The notes under the pieces were generated by a model. It saw only the letters and a list, made by a program, of their open reading frames with translations. It ran no database searches and was not told the origin of the DNA. This document shows positions 8,983 through 18,072 of a DNA stretch of 64,000 nucleotides, in pieces. A program made the position numbers and the translations under genes. Every line of letters begins with the position of its first letter. Within the stretch, counting starts at the first letter, position 1. Origin of the DNA: Marinobacterium sediminicola (GTDB lineage: Bacteria > Pseudomonadota > Gammaproteobacteria > Pseudomonadales > Balneatricaceae); contig NZ_CP092123.1 of NCBI RefSeq assembly GCF_022343685.1, positions 496,001 to 560,000 of the forward strand. The letters run 5' to 3'.

Positions 8983-9779
8983 AGCAGAGAATACTGACCG
9001 CTGTACTGCTGGCGCCTGTCGCGTTGGCAGCGCTTTTCCTGCTGCCGCAGCAGCCCTTTGAATGGGTGGCTGCGGCAGTTTTTCTGTATGGTGCCTGGGA
9101 GTGGGGGAATCTCTGTCGACTCCAGTCTCTGTCGCGGATGATATATGTCTTGGCCCTGGCGGGTCTGATGCTGGTGGTCGGGACTCAGGAGTGGCTCCAG
9201 CCCTGGTCGCTGGGGGCTGCGTTGGTCTTCTGGGTGTTGGCGCTGTTTATGGTTCGCGGTTATCCCGGATCTGCCGGCTGGTGTCGCAAGCAGGCCGGAG
9301 TTTTGATTGGGGTGCTGGTGCTGGTGCCGTCCTGGTTCGCGATGACGGCCTTGCGAGCTCAGGAGCAGGGCCTGCCGCTGCTGCTGATGCTGCTGATGCT
9401 GGTGTGGGGGGCTGATATTGGCGCCTATGCGGCTGGGAAAACCTTTGGGCGCAACAAGCTGATGCCTTTGGTTAGTCCGGGCAAAACCCGCGAAGGGCTT
9501 TGGGGCGGCTTGACGACCTGTGCGTTGGTGGGGGTGCTCTTTTCTATATGGCTGGAACTTGGCCTCTCGGAATCAGTCTATGTGGTGTTGCTGTCGATTA
9601 TGACAGGCCTGGTTTCGGTGCTGGGTGATCTGTTGGAAAGCCTGTTCAAGCGTGAGCGAGGTATCAAGGATAGTGGCAAGCTGTTGCCGGGACATGGTGG
9701 TGTGCTGGACAGAATTGACAGTTTGACCGCTGCAGCCCCGGTATTTCTGGTCGGCCTCTATTTTCTTCAAGGAGCCTGA
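8976..9779 (+). CDS. cdsA: Phosphatidate cytidylyltransferase (CDP-diglyceride synthase)
   Basis: 267 aa inner-membrane enzyme making CDP-diacylglycerol, the branch point of phospholipid synthesis. It uses a GTG start within the end of uppS. There are about seven or eight hydrophobic segments. The C-terminal family signature SLFKRERGIKDSGK, continuing PGHGGVLDRID, is complete. In most relatives the next gene is ispC (dxr); here rseP starts only 8 bp after the stop. Confidence 0.97.
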   Translation: MLKQRILTAVLLAPVALAALFLLPQQPFEWVAAAVFLYGAWEWGNLCRLQSLSRMIYVLALAGLMLVVGTQEWLQPWSLGAALVFWVLALFMVRGYPGSAGWCRKQAGVLIGVLVLVPSWFAMTALRAQEQGLPLLLMLLMLVWGADIGAYAAGKTFGRNKLMPLVSPGKTREGLWGGLTTCALVGVLFSIWLELGLSESVYVVLLSIMTGLVSVLGDLLESLFKRERGIKDSGKLLPGHGGVLDRIDSLTAAAPVFLVGLYFLQGA

Positions 9780-9787
9780 GCATTCCC

Positions 9788-11146
9788 ATGGAGCTGTTGC
9801 AGACCCTGTTGGCCACGCTGGTGGCGCTCGGTGTATTGGTAACTATTCATGAATGGGGCCACTTCTGGGTGGCGCGGCGCTGTGGTGTCAAGGTGCTGCG
9901 TTTCTCCGTTGGCTTTGGCAAGCCTTTATGGATGAGAACGGCAGCCGATGGCACTGAATACGCGATTGCTGCCATTCCCTTGGGCGGCTATGTCCGCATG
10001 CTTGATGAACGCGAAGGTGATGTACCTGAGGCGTTACGGAATCAGGCGTTCAACAATAAACCGGTGTTACAGCGAATAGCCATCGTTGCAGCCGGACCTC
10101 TGGTTAACCTCATCTTTGCCGTTTTGGCTTACTGGTTCCTGTTTATGTCAGGTATCAGTACGGTCGTTCCGCTTGTGGGTGGTGTTGCGGCTGGCTCTCC
10201 CGCTGCCGTAGCAGGAGTCGACAGCGGCTATGAAGTGCTGGAGGTGGATGGGCATCCCGTCCGGACCTGGAATGAGGTGAATTTGCGCCTGGCTGCTCGA
10301 GTTGGGGAGAGCGGTATCATCGAGTTGATGATGGGTGATCCCAAGCGGGGGTATGCTCACAGCTATCAGGTTGAGATCAATGACTGGTCGGTAGATCTGG
10401 AGCGCGAATCTCCACTGTCGGCGCTTGGACTTGAGCCTTGGCAACCGAGCTTTCCGGCTGTGATCGGGCAGCTGCTGCCTGATGGTGTAGCGGCCAGAGA
10501 TGGCTTGAAGGTTGGAGATAAAGTGCTGTCGGTAGATGGCGAATCCGTGGAGGACTGGCTGCACCTGGTCCGACTGATCCAGAGTTCGCCCTCGAAGTCA
10601 CTGCAGCTGAGTGTTGAACGTGAAGATGGGCGTCACACGGTGGTGGTGACACCCGAATCGCGTACGTTTGAAGATGGTCGTGTGCATGGATATATCGGTG
10701 CGGGTGTCGCTCCGGTTGAAATGCCCGAGTCGATGCAGCGCACCTTGAGCTATGGTCCGGTTGATGCACTGGTGAACGGGATTCACAAGACCGGACAGAT
10801 GATCAGTCTTACCCTTGACTCCATCGGCAAGATGATTGCCGGTGTGATCTCGGTAAAAAACTTGAGTGGCCCGATAACCATTGCTAAAGTGGCGGGGACT
10901 TCAGCGGCCTCGGGGCTGGAGTCATTTATCAGTTTTCTGGCCTATCTCAGTATCAGCCTGGGCGTGCTTAACCTGCTGCCAATTCCGATGCTGGATGGAG
11001 GACATCTGCTGTATTACGTTGTCGAGCTGGTGCGTGGGCGCCCAGTGAGTGAGCAGGTGCAGATGCTGGGTCTCAGGATTGGGATGGCCTTGCTGTTCAG
11101 TCTGATGGCATTGGCAATTATCAATGACATCGCCCGGCTCTTTTGA
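9788..11146 (+). CDS. rseP: Site-2 intramembrane zinc protease RseP
   Basis: 452 aa. RseP cuts anti-sigma factor RseA within the membrane after DegS, releasing the envelope-stress sigma factor, and clears signal-peptide remnants. The zinc site HEWGH is at 21-25 in the first membrane helix, and the NxxPxPxLDGGH motif (LLPIPMLDGGH) lies near 400. Two periplasmic PDZ domains occupy about 115-300. Four hydrophobic segments are visible. It directly follows cdsA and precedes bamA, as in the usual envelope operon apart from the missing ispC. Confidence 0.97.
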   Translation: MELLQTLLATLVALGVLVTIHEWGHFWVARRCGVKVLRFSVGFGKPLWMRTAADGTEYAIAAIPLGGYVRMLDEREGDVPEALRNQAFNNKPVLQRIAIVAAGPLVNLIFAVLAYWFLFMSGISTVVPLVGGVAAGSPAAVAGVDSGYEVLEVDGHPVRTWNEVNLRLAARVGESGIIELMMGDPKRGYAHSYQVEINDWSVDLERESPLSALGLEPWQPSFPAVIGQLLPDGVAARDGLKVGDKVLSVDGESVEDWLHLVRLIQSSPSKSLQLSVEREDGRHTVVVTPESRTFEDGRVHGYIGAGVAPVEMPESMQRTLSYGPVDALVNGIHKTGQMISLTLDSIGKMIAGVISVKNLSGPITIAKVAGTSAASGLESFISFLAYLSISLGVLNLLPIPMLDGGHLLYYVVELVRGRPVSEQVQMLGLRIGMALLFSLMALAIINDIARLF

Positions 11147-11196
11147 TCTGAGCCAGTTTTCCTATCAGTCAGCCAAATAAACGTAAGAAGTACTGC

Positions 11197-13542
11197 ATGA
11201 AACGCAAGCTGGGTCTGTTTTTTGTATCGATGCTATGGATGGCGCAGGCGCAAGCTGCCGCGCTCCCGTTTGAAGTCAATGACATTCGCCTGGAGGGATT
11301 GCAGCGGGTCGAGCCCGGCATTGTATTTCGCAACTTCCCGGTAACGGCAGGAGATCAGCTGACACGAAGCCAGCTGTCAGATGCTGTGCGTGAACTGTTC
11401 CGGTCAGGTTATTTTGCTGATGTGCAAGCAGAGCGTGATGGTGACGTGCTTGTGCTCAAGTTGCAGGAAAGGCCTTCGGTCGCCTTGATCAACATCGAAG
11501 GGAATGATGTGATCAAGGAAGAGGATTTGCTTAATGGCCTTAAGCAATCCGGTCTGCGCGAAGGTGATGTGTTTCGTCGTGCGGCGCTGAACCAGATCAG
11601 TCAGGACCTGCTGCGTGTGTACACCTCTCAAGGTCGATACGGTGCGGACATCAATACCGAGGTTGAGCCGCTTTCAGGCAACCGAGTGCAGTTGAATATC
11701 ACAATCAATGAAGGTCAGGTTGCCACCATCCAGCATATCAATATTGTGGGCAATACCGTGTTCAGCGACGAAGAACTGAAAGATTTGTTCTCGTTGAAAC
11801 TGCCCAACTTCTGGTCCTTCTACACCAAAAGCGACCGCTACGCGCGCGAGAAAATGACCGGTGACCTTGAGCGCTTGCGTTCCTGGTACCTCGATCGTGG
11901 CTACATCAATTTCAATATCGACTCCGCTCAGGTTTCGATCACTCCTGACAAGCAGCATGTCTATATCACCGTTGGTATCAGTGAAGGTGAGCAGTTTACC
12001 GTTCGCGATGTGAGTGTGGCCGGTGAAATGGTTGTGCCTCAGGACGTGATGCAGCAAGAGCTGACCGTGAATGCCGGGGAAGTGTTCTCACGCAAGCACA
12101 TGACCGAAAGCCAGGAAAAACTGGTGCGCCTGCTTGGCGACGAGGGTTACATGTTTGCCAATGTGAGCCCTGTTCCTGAAACGCATGACGACAACACGGT
12201 TTCGATCAAATACTTCGTTGAGCCCGGCAAACGCACCTATGTACGCCGCATCAATATCAAAGGCAATACGCGTACTGCCGATGAAGTCATTCGTCGTGAG
12301 CTTGAGCAGATGGAAGCTGGCATCGTCTCCAGTCGAGATATTGAACGTTCCAAGGTTCGTCTGGACAAAACCGGCTACTTCAAAAGTGTGAATGTGGAAA
12401 CGCGCCCGGTTCCGGGTACCGATGATCAGGTGGATCTGGAGTACAGTGTTGAGGAGCAGCAGTCAGGTCAGTTTACTGCCAGTGTCGGTTTCTCGCAGAA
12501 CGACGGCTTGATTCTTGATCTTGGCGTGCAGCAGGATAACTTCCTTGGCAGCGGCAAGAAAGTGGGCTTCAGTATCTCCAACAGTTCAACCCGCACCGAG
12601 TACAGCTTCAACTACCTGGACCCCTATTATACGGTGGATGGGGTCAGTCGTGGCTTCAACGTCTACTTCCGTGAACGTGACTATGAAGAAGACGATATCA
12701 GTTCATATACCGCTGATGAAGCCGGTGGTGGTGTAACCTTCGGCTACCCGATCGATGATTACCAGCGCCTGAGCTTCAGTGGTGATATTGAGTTTATCCA
12801 GCTGAATACCTTTAACTGTGATCGAGATTTTACTAATACCAGTCTGAGCGGAACGGCACAGGATGTTTGTGGCTTCCTGGAAGACGAAGGTAATGACAGT
12901 TTCCTCAACTGGAAATTGACGGCGGGCTGGAGTGATAACCGTCTGAACCGTGGCTTCTTCCCGACCCGTGGTTATGCGCAGGGTGCCAGTATCGAGATGG
13001 CTGTGCCGGGAAGCGATCTGTCCTATATCCGTGCCCAGTACAACAGCAAGTGGTATCGTCCGCTGAACGAGGACGAAACCTGGGTATTGAGTCTGCGTGG
13101 CCGTGCCGGCTACGGTGACAGCCTGGGGGGCAACAACTATCCGTTCTTCAAGCACTTCTATGCGGGTGGCCTGAAATCGGTGCGCGGCTATGCCAACAAC
13201 TCGCTGGGGCCGGTTGACTCCAATGAAGACCCGTTCGGCGGCAACCTGATGTTGACCGGTAATGCCGAACTGATCTTCCCGATGCCTTTCCTTGATGACA
13301 AGAGTGCATGGCGTAGCCTGGTCTTCCTTGATGCTGGTAATGTCTACTCCACCGCTTGCTATACCAGCCAGGTCAACTGCTCGGAAGATGTGGATCTGGG
13401 TGAGTTGCGCTACTCGGTCGGTTTGGGTATCAGTTGGCTGACCCCGATCGGGCCGCTGTCTGTGTCCCTCGGCAAGCCACTGAACAGCAAGGAAAATGAC
13501 GATACCGAAGTGTTCCAGTTTGCGCTCGGTCAGACTTTCTAA
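11197..13542 (+). CDS. bamA: Outer-membrane protein assembly factor BamA
   Basis: 781 aa. The signal peptide ends near AQAQAAA at about 24. Five POTRA repeats follow (to about 420), starting FEVNDIRLEGLQRVEPG. A 16-strand barrel domain ends in the aromatic C-terminus FALGQTF required for its own insertion. BamA is the core of the complex that folds beta-barrel proteins into the outer membrane. The loop-6 VRGF motif appears as VRGY (LKSVRGYANNS). It is followed 9 bp later by the chaperone gene skp. Confidence 0.98.
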   Translation: MKRKLGLFFVSMLWMAQAQAAALPFEVNDIRLEGLQRVEPGIVFRNFPVTAGDQLTRSQLSDAVRELFRSGYFADVQAERDGDVLVLKLQERPSVALINIEGNDVIKEEDLLNGLKQSGLREGDVFRRAALNQISQDLLRVYTSQGRYGADINTEVEPLSGNRVQLNITINEGQVATIQHINIVGNTVFSDEELKDLFSLKLPNFWSFYTKSDRYAREKMTGDLERLRSWYLDRGYINFNIDSAQVSITPDKQHVYITVGISEGEQFTVRDVSVAGEMVVPQDVMQQELTVNAGEVFSRKHMTESQEKLVRLLGDEGYMFANVSPVPETHDDNTVSIKYFVEPGKRTYVRRINIKGNTRTADEVIRRELEQMEAGIVSSRDIERSKVRLDKTGYFKSVNVETRPVPGTDDQVDLEYSVEEQQSGQFTASVGFSQNDGLILDLGVQQDNFLGSGKKVGFSISNSSTRTEYSFNYLDPYYTVDGVSRGFNVYFRERDYEEDDISSYTADEAGGGVTFGYPIDDYQRLSFSGDIEFIQLNTFNCDRDFTNTSLSGTAQDVCGFLEDEGNDSFLNWKLTAGWSDNRLNRGFFPTRGYAQGASIEMAVPGSDLSYIRAQYNSKWYRPLNEDETWVLSLRGRAGYGDSLGGNNYPFFKHFYAGGLKSVRGYANNSLGPVDSNEDPFGGNLMLTGNAELIFPMPFLDDKSAWRSLVFLDAGNVYSTACYTSQVNCSEDVDLGELRYSVGLGISWLTPIGPLSVSLGKPLNSKENDDTEVFQFALGQTF

Positions 13543-13551
13543 GGAGATGTG

Positions 13552-14049
13552 ATGAAACGTTTTACTCGAGCGGCTGCCATGGCTGCCCTGATGTTCAGTG
13601 CACCTGTCTGGGCACAGAAAATTGCAGTATTGAGTGTAGAAGAAGCTCTGTTGACATCCAGTGCGGCAGGCAGCTTTCGCGAGGAGCTGAAAAAGGAATT
13701 TGCTGACGACGAGAAACAGCTGGTCGCACTTGAAAAACAGGCGCGTGAGCTGCGTGACAAACTGCAGAAAAATGCAGGTCTGGCTTCTGAAGAAGACATC
13801 AAGCAGATGCGTTTGCAGTTCCAGAAAGCCTTTGCGGAGTATCAGCGCCAGGGGCAGGCGATGCAACAGCAGCGCGCAGAACGTGAGCAGGCGTTTATCG
13901 CTGAAATGCGTCCTCGTCTGGATAAAGCGATCCGTGAAATCATCGAGAAAGAGAAATTCGATATCGTGATCTCCAAACAGGCAACGGTTTTCAGTGCTGA
14001 CAGTGTTGACCTGACCTCACGCGTGACTGAACTGTTGAACAAGCAATAA
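13552..14049 (+). CDS. skp: Periplasmic chaperone Skp (OmpH family)
   Basis: 165 aa from the ATG at 13552, placed five bases after AAGGAG; a GTG one codon earlier is less well spaced. The signal peptide is cut near APVWA-QKIAVL. The mature part is a long charged coiled coil (about 45-120), the tentacles that hold unfolded outer-membrane proteins on the way to BamA. Position between bamA and lpxD is canonical. Confidence 0.95.
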   Translation: MKRFTRAAAMAALMFSAPVWAQKIAVLSVEEALLTSSAAGSFREELKKEFADDEKQLVALEKQARELRDKLQKNAGLASEEDIKQMRLQFQKAFAEYQRQGQAMQQQRAEREQAFIAEMRPRLDKAIREIIEKEKFDIVISKQATVFSADSVDLTSRVTELLNKQ

Positions 14050-14053
14050 TTCG

Positions 14054-15115
14054 ATGAGCACTGCCGCCTGTTACACACTGGCAGAGCTTGCCGGCATTCT
14101 GGGTGGTGAGCTTCAAGGTGATCCCTCGCTTCAGATTCGCTCCCTGGCTACGCTGATGTCGGCCGGGGAGAGTCAGCTCTCCTTCTTCGCCAATTCCCGT
14201 TATCTGCAGCAGCTCCGCGAGACCAAAGCTGAAGCGGTGCTGGTTTCGGCAGCACATCGTTCGGATTGCCCTGTTGCAACCATTGTCGTGGATGACCCCT
14301 ATCTTGCTTTCGCGCGTGCCAGTCAGTTGTTCGACTGGCGCAGGCCTGCAAAGCCTGGCGTGCATCCGACCGCTGTGATTGCAGAGGGTGTGCCGGTGCC
14401 GGCAGATGCCGAGATCGGTGCCCACGTCGTAATTGAGGCTGATGTTGCGCTTGGGCAAGGTGTGGTCATTGGAGCAGGCTCCGTGATTGGAGAGCGCTGC
14501 GTGATCGGAGACCGCACACGTCTGGAGGCCAACGTGACGCTGTATCCAAACGTGCGCCTTGGCTCTGATGTGCTGGTTCACAGTGCAGCGGTGCTGGGCA
14601 GCGATGGCTTTGGCTTTGCTCCTACTCCTCTGGGCTGGGAAAAAATATGCCAGCTTGGCGGGGTGGTTGTTGAGGATCGCGTCGAGATTGGTGCGGGCGT
14701 GACCATTGATCGTGGCGCGCTGGACGACACGCGTATCGGTGCCGGCGTCAAGTTGGATAACCAGATCCAGATCGCCCATAACGTCGTGATCGGACGGGAT
14801 AGCGCCATCGCAGGCTGTACCGCAGTGGCGGGAAGCACTAGAATTGGCGAACGCTGTACGATTGCCGGGATGACCGGAATTACTGGACACCTTGAGATCG
14901 CTGATGGCAGCCATGTGACAGCCATGTCACTGGTCAGCAAGTCGATCACACGTCCCGGTGTATACTCTTCCGGCACCGGTCTTGAACCACACCAGCAGTG
15001 GAAGCGCAACGTGGTTCGCTTCCGTCAGCTCGACGAGTTGGCGCGCCGGGTGCGTAAACTCGAACAGGCTGTCGAACTATACTCTACAGAAGGTCAAAAA
15101 GATGATGGACGTTAA
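14054..15115 (+). CDS. lpxD: UDP-3-O-acylglucosamine N-acyltransferase
   Basis: 353 aa. LpxD adds the second hydroxyacyl chain to the lipid A precursor. The N-terminal UDP-binding domain (about 1-105) is followed by a left-handed beta-helix of hexapeptide repeats (about 110-310, e.g. [15 protein letters not shown]). The catalytic His is probably in [12 protein letters not shown]-terminal helix ends the protein. The fabZ start lies inside its last codons. Confidence 0.98.
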   Translation: MSTAACYTLAELAGILGGELQGDPSLQIRSLATLMSAGESQLSFFANSRYLQQLRETKAEAVLVSAAHRSDCPVATIVVDDPYLAFARASQLFDWRRPAKPGVHPTAVIAEGVPVPADAEIGAHVVIEADVALGQGVVIGAGSVIGERCVIGDRTRLEANVTLYPNVRLGSDVLVHSAAVLGSDGFGFAPTPLGWEKICQLGGVVVEDRVEIGAGVTIDRGALDDTRIGAGVKLDNQIQIAHNVVIGRDSAIAGCTAVAGSTRIGERCTIAGMTGITGHLEIADGSHVTAMSLVSKSITRPGVYSSGTGLEPHQQWKRNVVRFRQLDELARRVRKLEQAVELYSTEGQKDDGR

Positions 15116-15539
15116 AGAGATCCGGAACTATCTGCCCCACCGCTATCCGTTTCTGCTGGTGGACCGGGTCTTGGCTCTGGAGCCGGGTGAGTCGATCACC
15201 GCAATCAAGAATGTAACCGTGAACGAGCCCTTCTTTAATGGCCACTTTCCAGACCACCCGGTGATGCCGGGCGTGCTGATCGTGGAAGCGATGGCGCAGG
15301 CGGCAGGGGTGCTGGGTTTCAAGACCATGGACAAAACGCCGGAAGACGGTTCGATTTATTACTTCGTCGGCGCCGATAACCTGCGCTTCAAGCGTCCAGT
15401 GGTGCCCGGAGACCAGTTGCAGTTGGATGCCAAGGTGATTTCAGAGCGTCGTGGCATCTGGAAATTTGATGTCCGCGCCAGCGTCGACGGTGAAACCGTC
15501 AGCAGCGCAACTATTCTGTGTGCAGATCGAAAGGTGTGA
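15102..15539 (+). CDS. fabZ: 3-hydroxyacyl-ACP dehydratase FabZ
   Basis: 145 aa from the first of two consecutive ATGs, overlapping lpxD by 14 bp; a longer frame upstream lies within lpxD and is not family-like. FabZ dehydrates hydroxyacyl-ACP in fatty-acid elongation and competes with LpxA for hydroxymyristoyl-ACP. The hot-dog fold shows catalytic His48 ([12 protein letters not shown]) and Glu62 (VEAMAQ). Its stop overlaps the lpxA GTG start. Confidence 0.97.
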   Translation: MMDVKEIRNYLPHRYPFLLVDRVLALEPGESITAIKNVTVNEPFFNGHFPDHPVMPGVLIVEAMAQAAGVLGFKTMDKTPEDGSIYYFVGADNLRFKRPVVPGDQLQLDAKVISERRGIWKFDVRASVDGETVSSATILCADRKV

Positions 15540-16312
15540 CATTGATTCACCCGCAAGCCATAGTTGATCCCTCGGCGCGCATTGCCGAGGATGTCGAAGT
15601 CGGCCCATGGACGCTGATCGGACCGGATGTGGAGATCGGTGCGGGCACTCGTATCGCCTCTCACGTCGTGATCAAGGGGCCTACGCGTATTGGTGAAGGG
15701 AATCAGATCTTCCAGTTTGCGACCATCGGTGAGGATTGCCAGGACAAGAAATATGCTGGTGAGCCGACCCGACTGGAAATCGGTGACCATAATGTCATCC
15801 GAGAAGGCTGCACGATTCATCGTGGCACCGTTCAGGATGAGGGCATTACGCGTATCGGCAGTCATAACCTGCTGATGGCCTATGCTCATGTTGCGCATGA
15901 CTGTGTCATGGGGAACAACATCATTCTTGCCAACAATGCCGCATTGGCAGGGCATGTTCATGTGGGTGATCATGCCATCCTGGGTGGTTTTACGGCTGTA
16001 CATCAGTTTTGCCGAATTGGTGCCCATGTGATGTGTGGTGCGGGTACGGTTGTGCTGAAGGATATCCCCGCCTACGTCATGGCAACCGGCAATAGTGCAC
16101 GCCCTCACGGCATCAACCTTGAAGGTCTGCGCCGCAGAGGTTTTGACGCTGAAGCACTCGGTGCTCTGCGCCGAGCCTACAAGATAATCTATCGCAAAGG
16201 GCTGACTGTTGATCAGGCATTGCAGGAGCTGAATCTGATGGCTCAGGATCATCCCGCAGTGCAGTTGTTGATCGAGTCGCTGGAAACTTCGACCCGCGGC
16301 ATTATTCGTTGA
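15536..16312 (+). CDS. lpxA: UDP-N-acetylglucosamine acyltransferase
   Basis: 258 aa from the GTG at 15536 (GTGA overlap with fabZ). A frame from 15518 also exists, and a TTG two codons further is possible, but [13 protein letters not shown] matches the family N-terminus. LpxA is the first, reversible step of lipid A synthesis. Hexapeptide repeats form the beta-helix to about 190. The catalytic His is about 121 in AHVAHDC, and the C-terminal helices include [12 protein letters not shown] and STRGIIR. Confidence 0.96.
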   Translation: MTLIHPQAIVDPSARIAEDVEVGPWTLIGPDVEIGAGTRIASHVVIKGPTRIGEGNQIFQFATIGEDCQDKKYAGEPTRLEIGDHNVIREGCTIHRGTVQDEGITRIGSHNLLMAYAHVAHDCVMGNNIILANNAALAGHVHVGDHAILGGFTAVHQFCRIGAHVMCGAGTVVLKDIPAYVMATGNSARPHGINLEGLRRRGFDAEALGALRRAYKIIYRKGLTVDQALQELNLMAQDHPAVQLLIESLETSTRGIIR

Positions 16313-16319
16313 GGTTGGC

Positions 16320-17477
16320 ATGAAACCTCTGCGGATAGGGATCGTAGCCGGCGAGGCCTCCGGGGATATCCTGGGGGCCGGCCTGATTCAGGCATTAAAG
16401 CAGCGTTATCCACAGGCTGAATTTGAGGGGATTGCCGGCGAGCTGATGCTGGCAGAGGGCTGTCACTCACTCTACCCCCTTGAGCGTCTGTCTGTGATGG
16501 GGCTGGTCGAAGTACTCGGTCGCTTGCCCGAGCTTTTGCTTGTTCGTCGGCGCTTGATACAGCACTTCATCGACAACCCGCCAGATGTTTTCATCGGTGT
16601 CGATGCTCCAGACTTTACTCTGGGAATGGAAAAGGCGCTCAAGCAAGCCGGTATACCGACGGTGCATTATGTGAGTCCTTCTGTCTGGGCCTGGAAACGC
16701 AAGCGCATCTTCAAGATCAAGCAAAGTACCGATTTGATGCTGACTCTGTTTCCGTTCGAAGCAGAGGTGTATCAGCCGACGCAGCAAAATCTTCGTTTTG
16801 TGGGTCATCCCTTGGCCGATGTCATTCCTGCACAGATGGATCTGAATGCTGCACGTCTTGAGTTTAGAAAGGAAAGCGGCGGTGACATGGTGGCCCTTTT
16901 GCCGGGTAGCCGCGGCAGCGAGATCAAATATCTGGCGAGCCCTTTCCTGACGACCGCGCGCTGGTTGCAACAGCGCCGCCCAGAGCTGCAATTTGTCCTG
17001 CCCGCCGCCAATCAGCGACGCTATGATCAGTTACAAAAGCTGATTGATGCAGAGTTCTCCGATCTGAACCTCAGGTTGGTGTTACAGCAGTCGCGGGAAG
17101 TGATGGCGGCTGCTGATGCAATCTTGATAGCATCGGGTACTGCGACGCTTGAAGCCTGCTTGTTGCAAAAACCTATGGTTGTGGCCTATCGCATGGCCGA
17201 ACTGACCTATCGAATCTACTCGCGAATGATCAAAAGCCGCTGGATCTCCTTACCGAATGTGCTGGCTGATGAGGAGATGGTGCCGGAGGTGCTACAGCAG
17301 CAGGTGACCCCTGAAGTGATGGGGCCGCTGGTGCTCAAGGCACTGGAGGATGATTCTTATCGCAAGCGCCTGCACCGTGTCTTTGGCATCATTGGTGAGC
17401 AGTTGCGGCAAAATGCCAGTGAACGCGCTGCGGAAGCCGTAGTGGAACTGTTGGAGAACCCTAGTGCGGAGCGTTGA
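16320..17477 (+). CDS. lpxB: Lipid-A-disaccharide synthase
   Basis: 385 aa GT-B glycosyltransferase joining UDP-diacylglucosamine and lipid X. Recognisable blocks are [17 protein letters not shown] at the N-terminus, [17 protein letters not shown] near 90, [11 protein letters not shown] near 120 and [14 protein letters not shown] near 260. It overlaps rnhB by 14 bp and completes the lpxD-fabZ-lpxA-lpxB run. Confidence 0.98.
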   Translation: MKPLRIGIVAGEASGDILGAGLIQALKQRYPQAEFEGIAGELMLAEGCHSLYPLERLSVMGLVEVLGRLPELLLVRRRLIQHFIDNPPDVFIGVDAPDFTLGMEKALKQAGIPTVHYVSPSVWAWKRKRIFKIKQSTDLMLTLFPFEAEVYQPTQQNLRFVGHPLADVIPAQMDLNAARLEFRKESGGDMVALLPGSRGSEIKYLASPFLTTARWLQQRRPELQFVLPAANQRRYDQLQKLIDAEFSDLNLRLVLQQSREVMAAADAILIASGTATLEACLLQKPMVVAYRMAELTYRIYSRMIKSRWISLPNVLADEEMVPEVLQQQVTPEVMGPLVLKALEDDSYRKRLHRVFGIIGEQLRQNASERAAEAVVELLENPSAER

Positions 17478-18072
17478 GTTCGATTTTCGTCCCGAAGGCC
17501 TTGTGGTCGGTGTTGATGAGGTCGGCCGTGGTCCGCTGATCGGTGATGTCGTGGCTGCTGCGGTGGTGCTTGATCCCCACAATCCGATTCAGGGTTTGGG
17601 CGATTCAAAAGCAATCAGTGAGAAAAAACGCGAGCGGCTCTATGACGAGATCATAGAAAAGGCCCTGGCCTGGTGTATCGCCTCAGCATCACCTGCCGAG
17701 ATCGACGAGCTGAATATCCTGCATGCGACCATGCTGGCGATGCAGCGTGCAGTGGCGGGTTTGAGTCTGGTGCCCGATTATGCCTTGATCGATGGTAATC
17801 GCTGTCCTGCATTGCCCTGTCCGGCTGAGCCTGTGGTCAAGGGTGATGCACGCGTCGCGGAGATCGGTGCTGCATCCATCCTGGCGAAGGTAACCCGTGA
17901 CCGCCAGATGGTCGAGCTGGATCTGCGCTATCCCGATTACGGTTTTGCTCGCCATAAGGGCTACCCAACTCCTGAACATCTGGCTGCGCTGGAAAAGCTG
18001 GGGGCTTTGCCCGAGCATCGACGCAGCTTTCGCCCGGTAAGAGAGCGCCTGGCACGAGAAGAAAATGTCTGA
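17464..18072 (+). CDS. rnhB: Ribonuclease HII
   Basis: 202 aa with a GTG start inside lpxB. It cuts RNA in RNA-DNA hybrids, including single ribonucleotides. Catalytic residues are visible in [19 protein letters not shown] (Asp and Glu near 18-19), a further Asp in [14 protein letters not shown] near 108, and the last in the region of [12 protein letters not shown]. It overlaps dnaE by 8 bp. Confidence 0.97.
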   Translation: MRSVEFDFRPEGLVVGVDEVGRGPLIGDVVAAAVVLDPHNPIQGLGDSKAISEKKRERLYDEIIEKALAWCIASASPAEIDELNILHATMLAMQRAVAGLSLVPDYALIDGNRCPALPCPAEPVVKGDARVAEIGAASILAKVTRDRQMVELDLRYPDYGFARHKGYPTPEHLAALEKLGALPEHRRSFRPVRERLAREENV

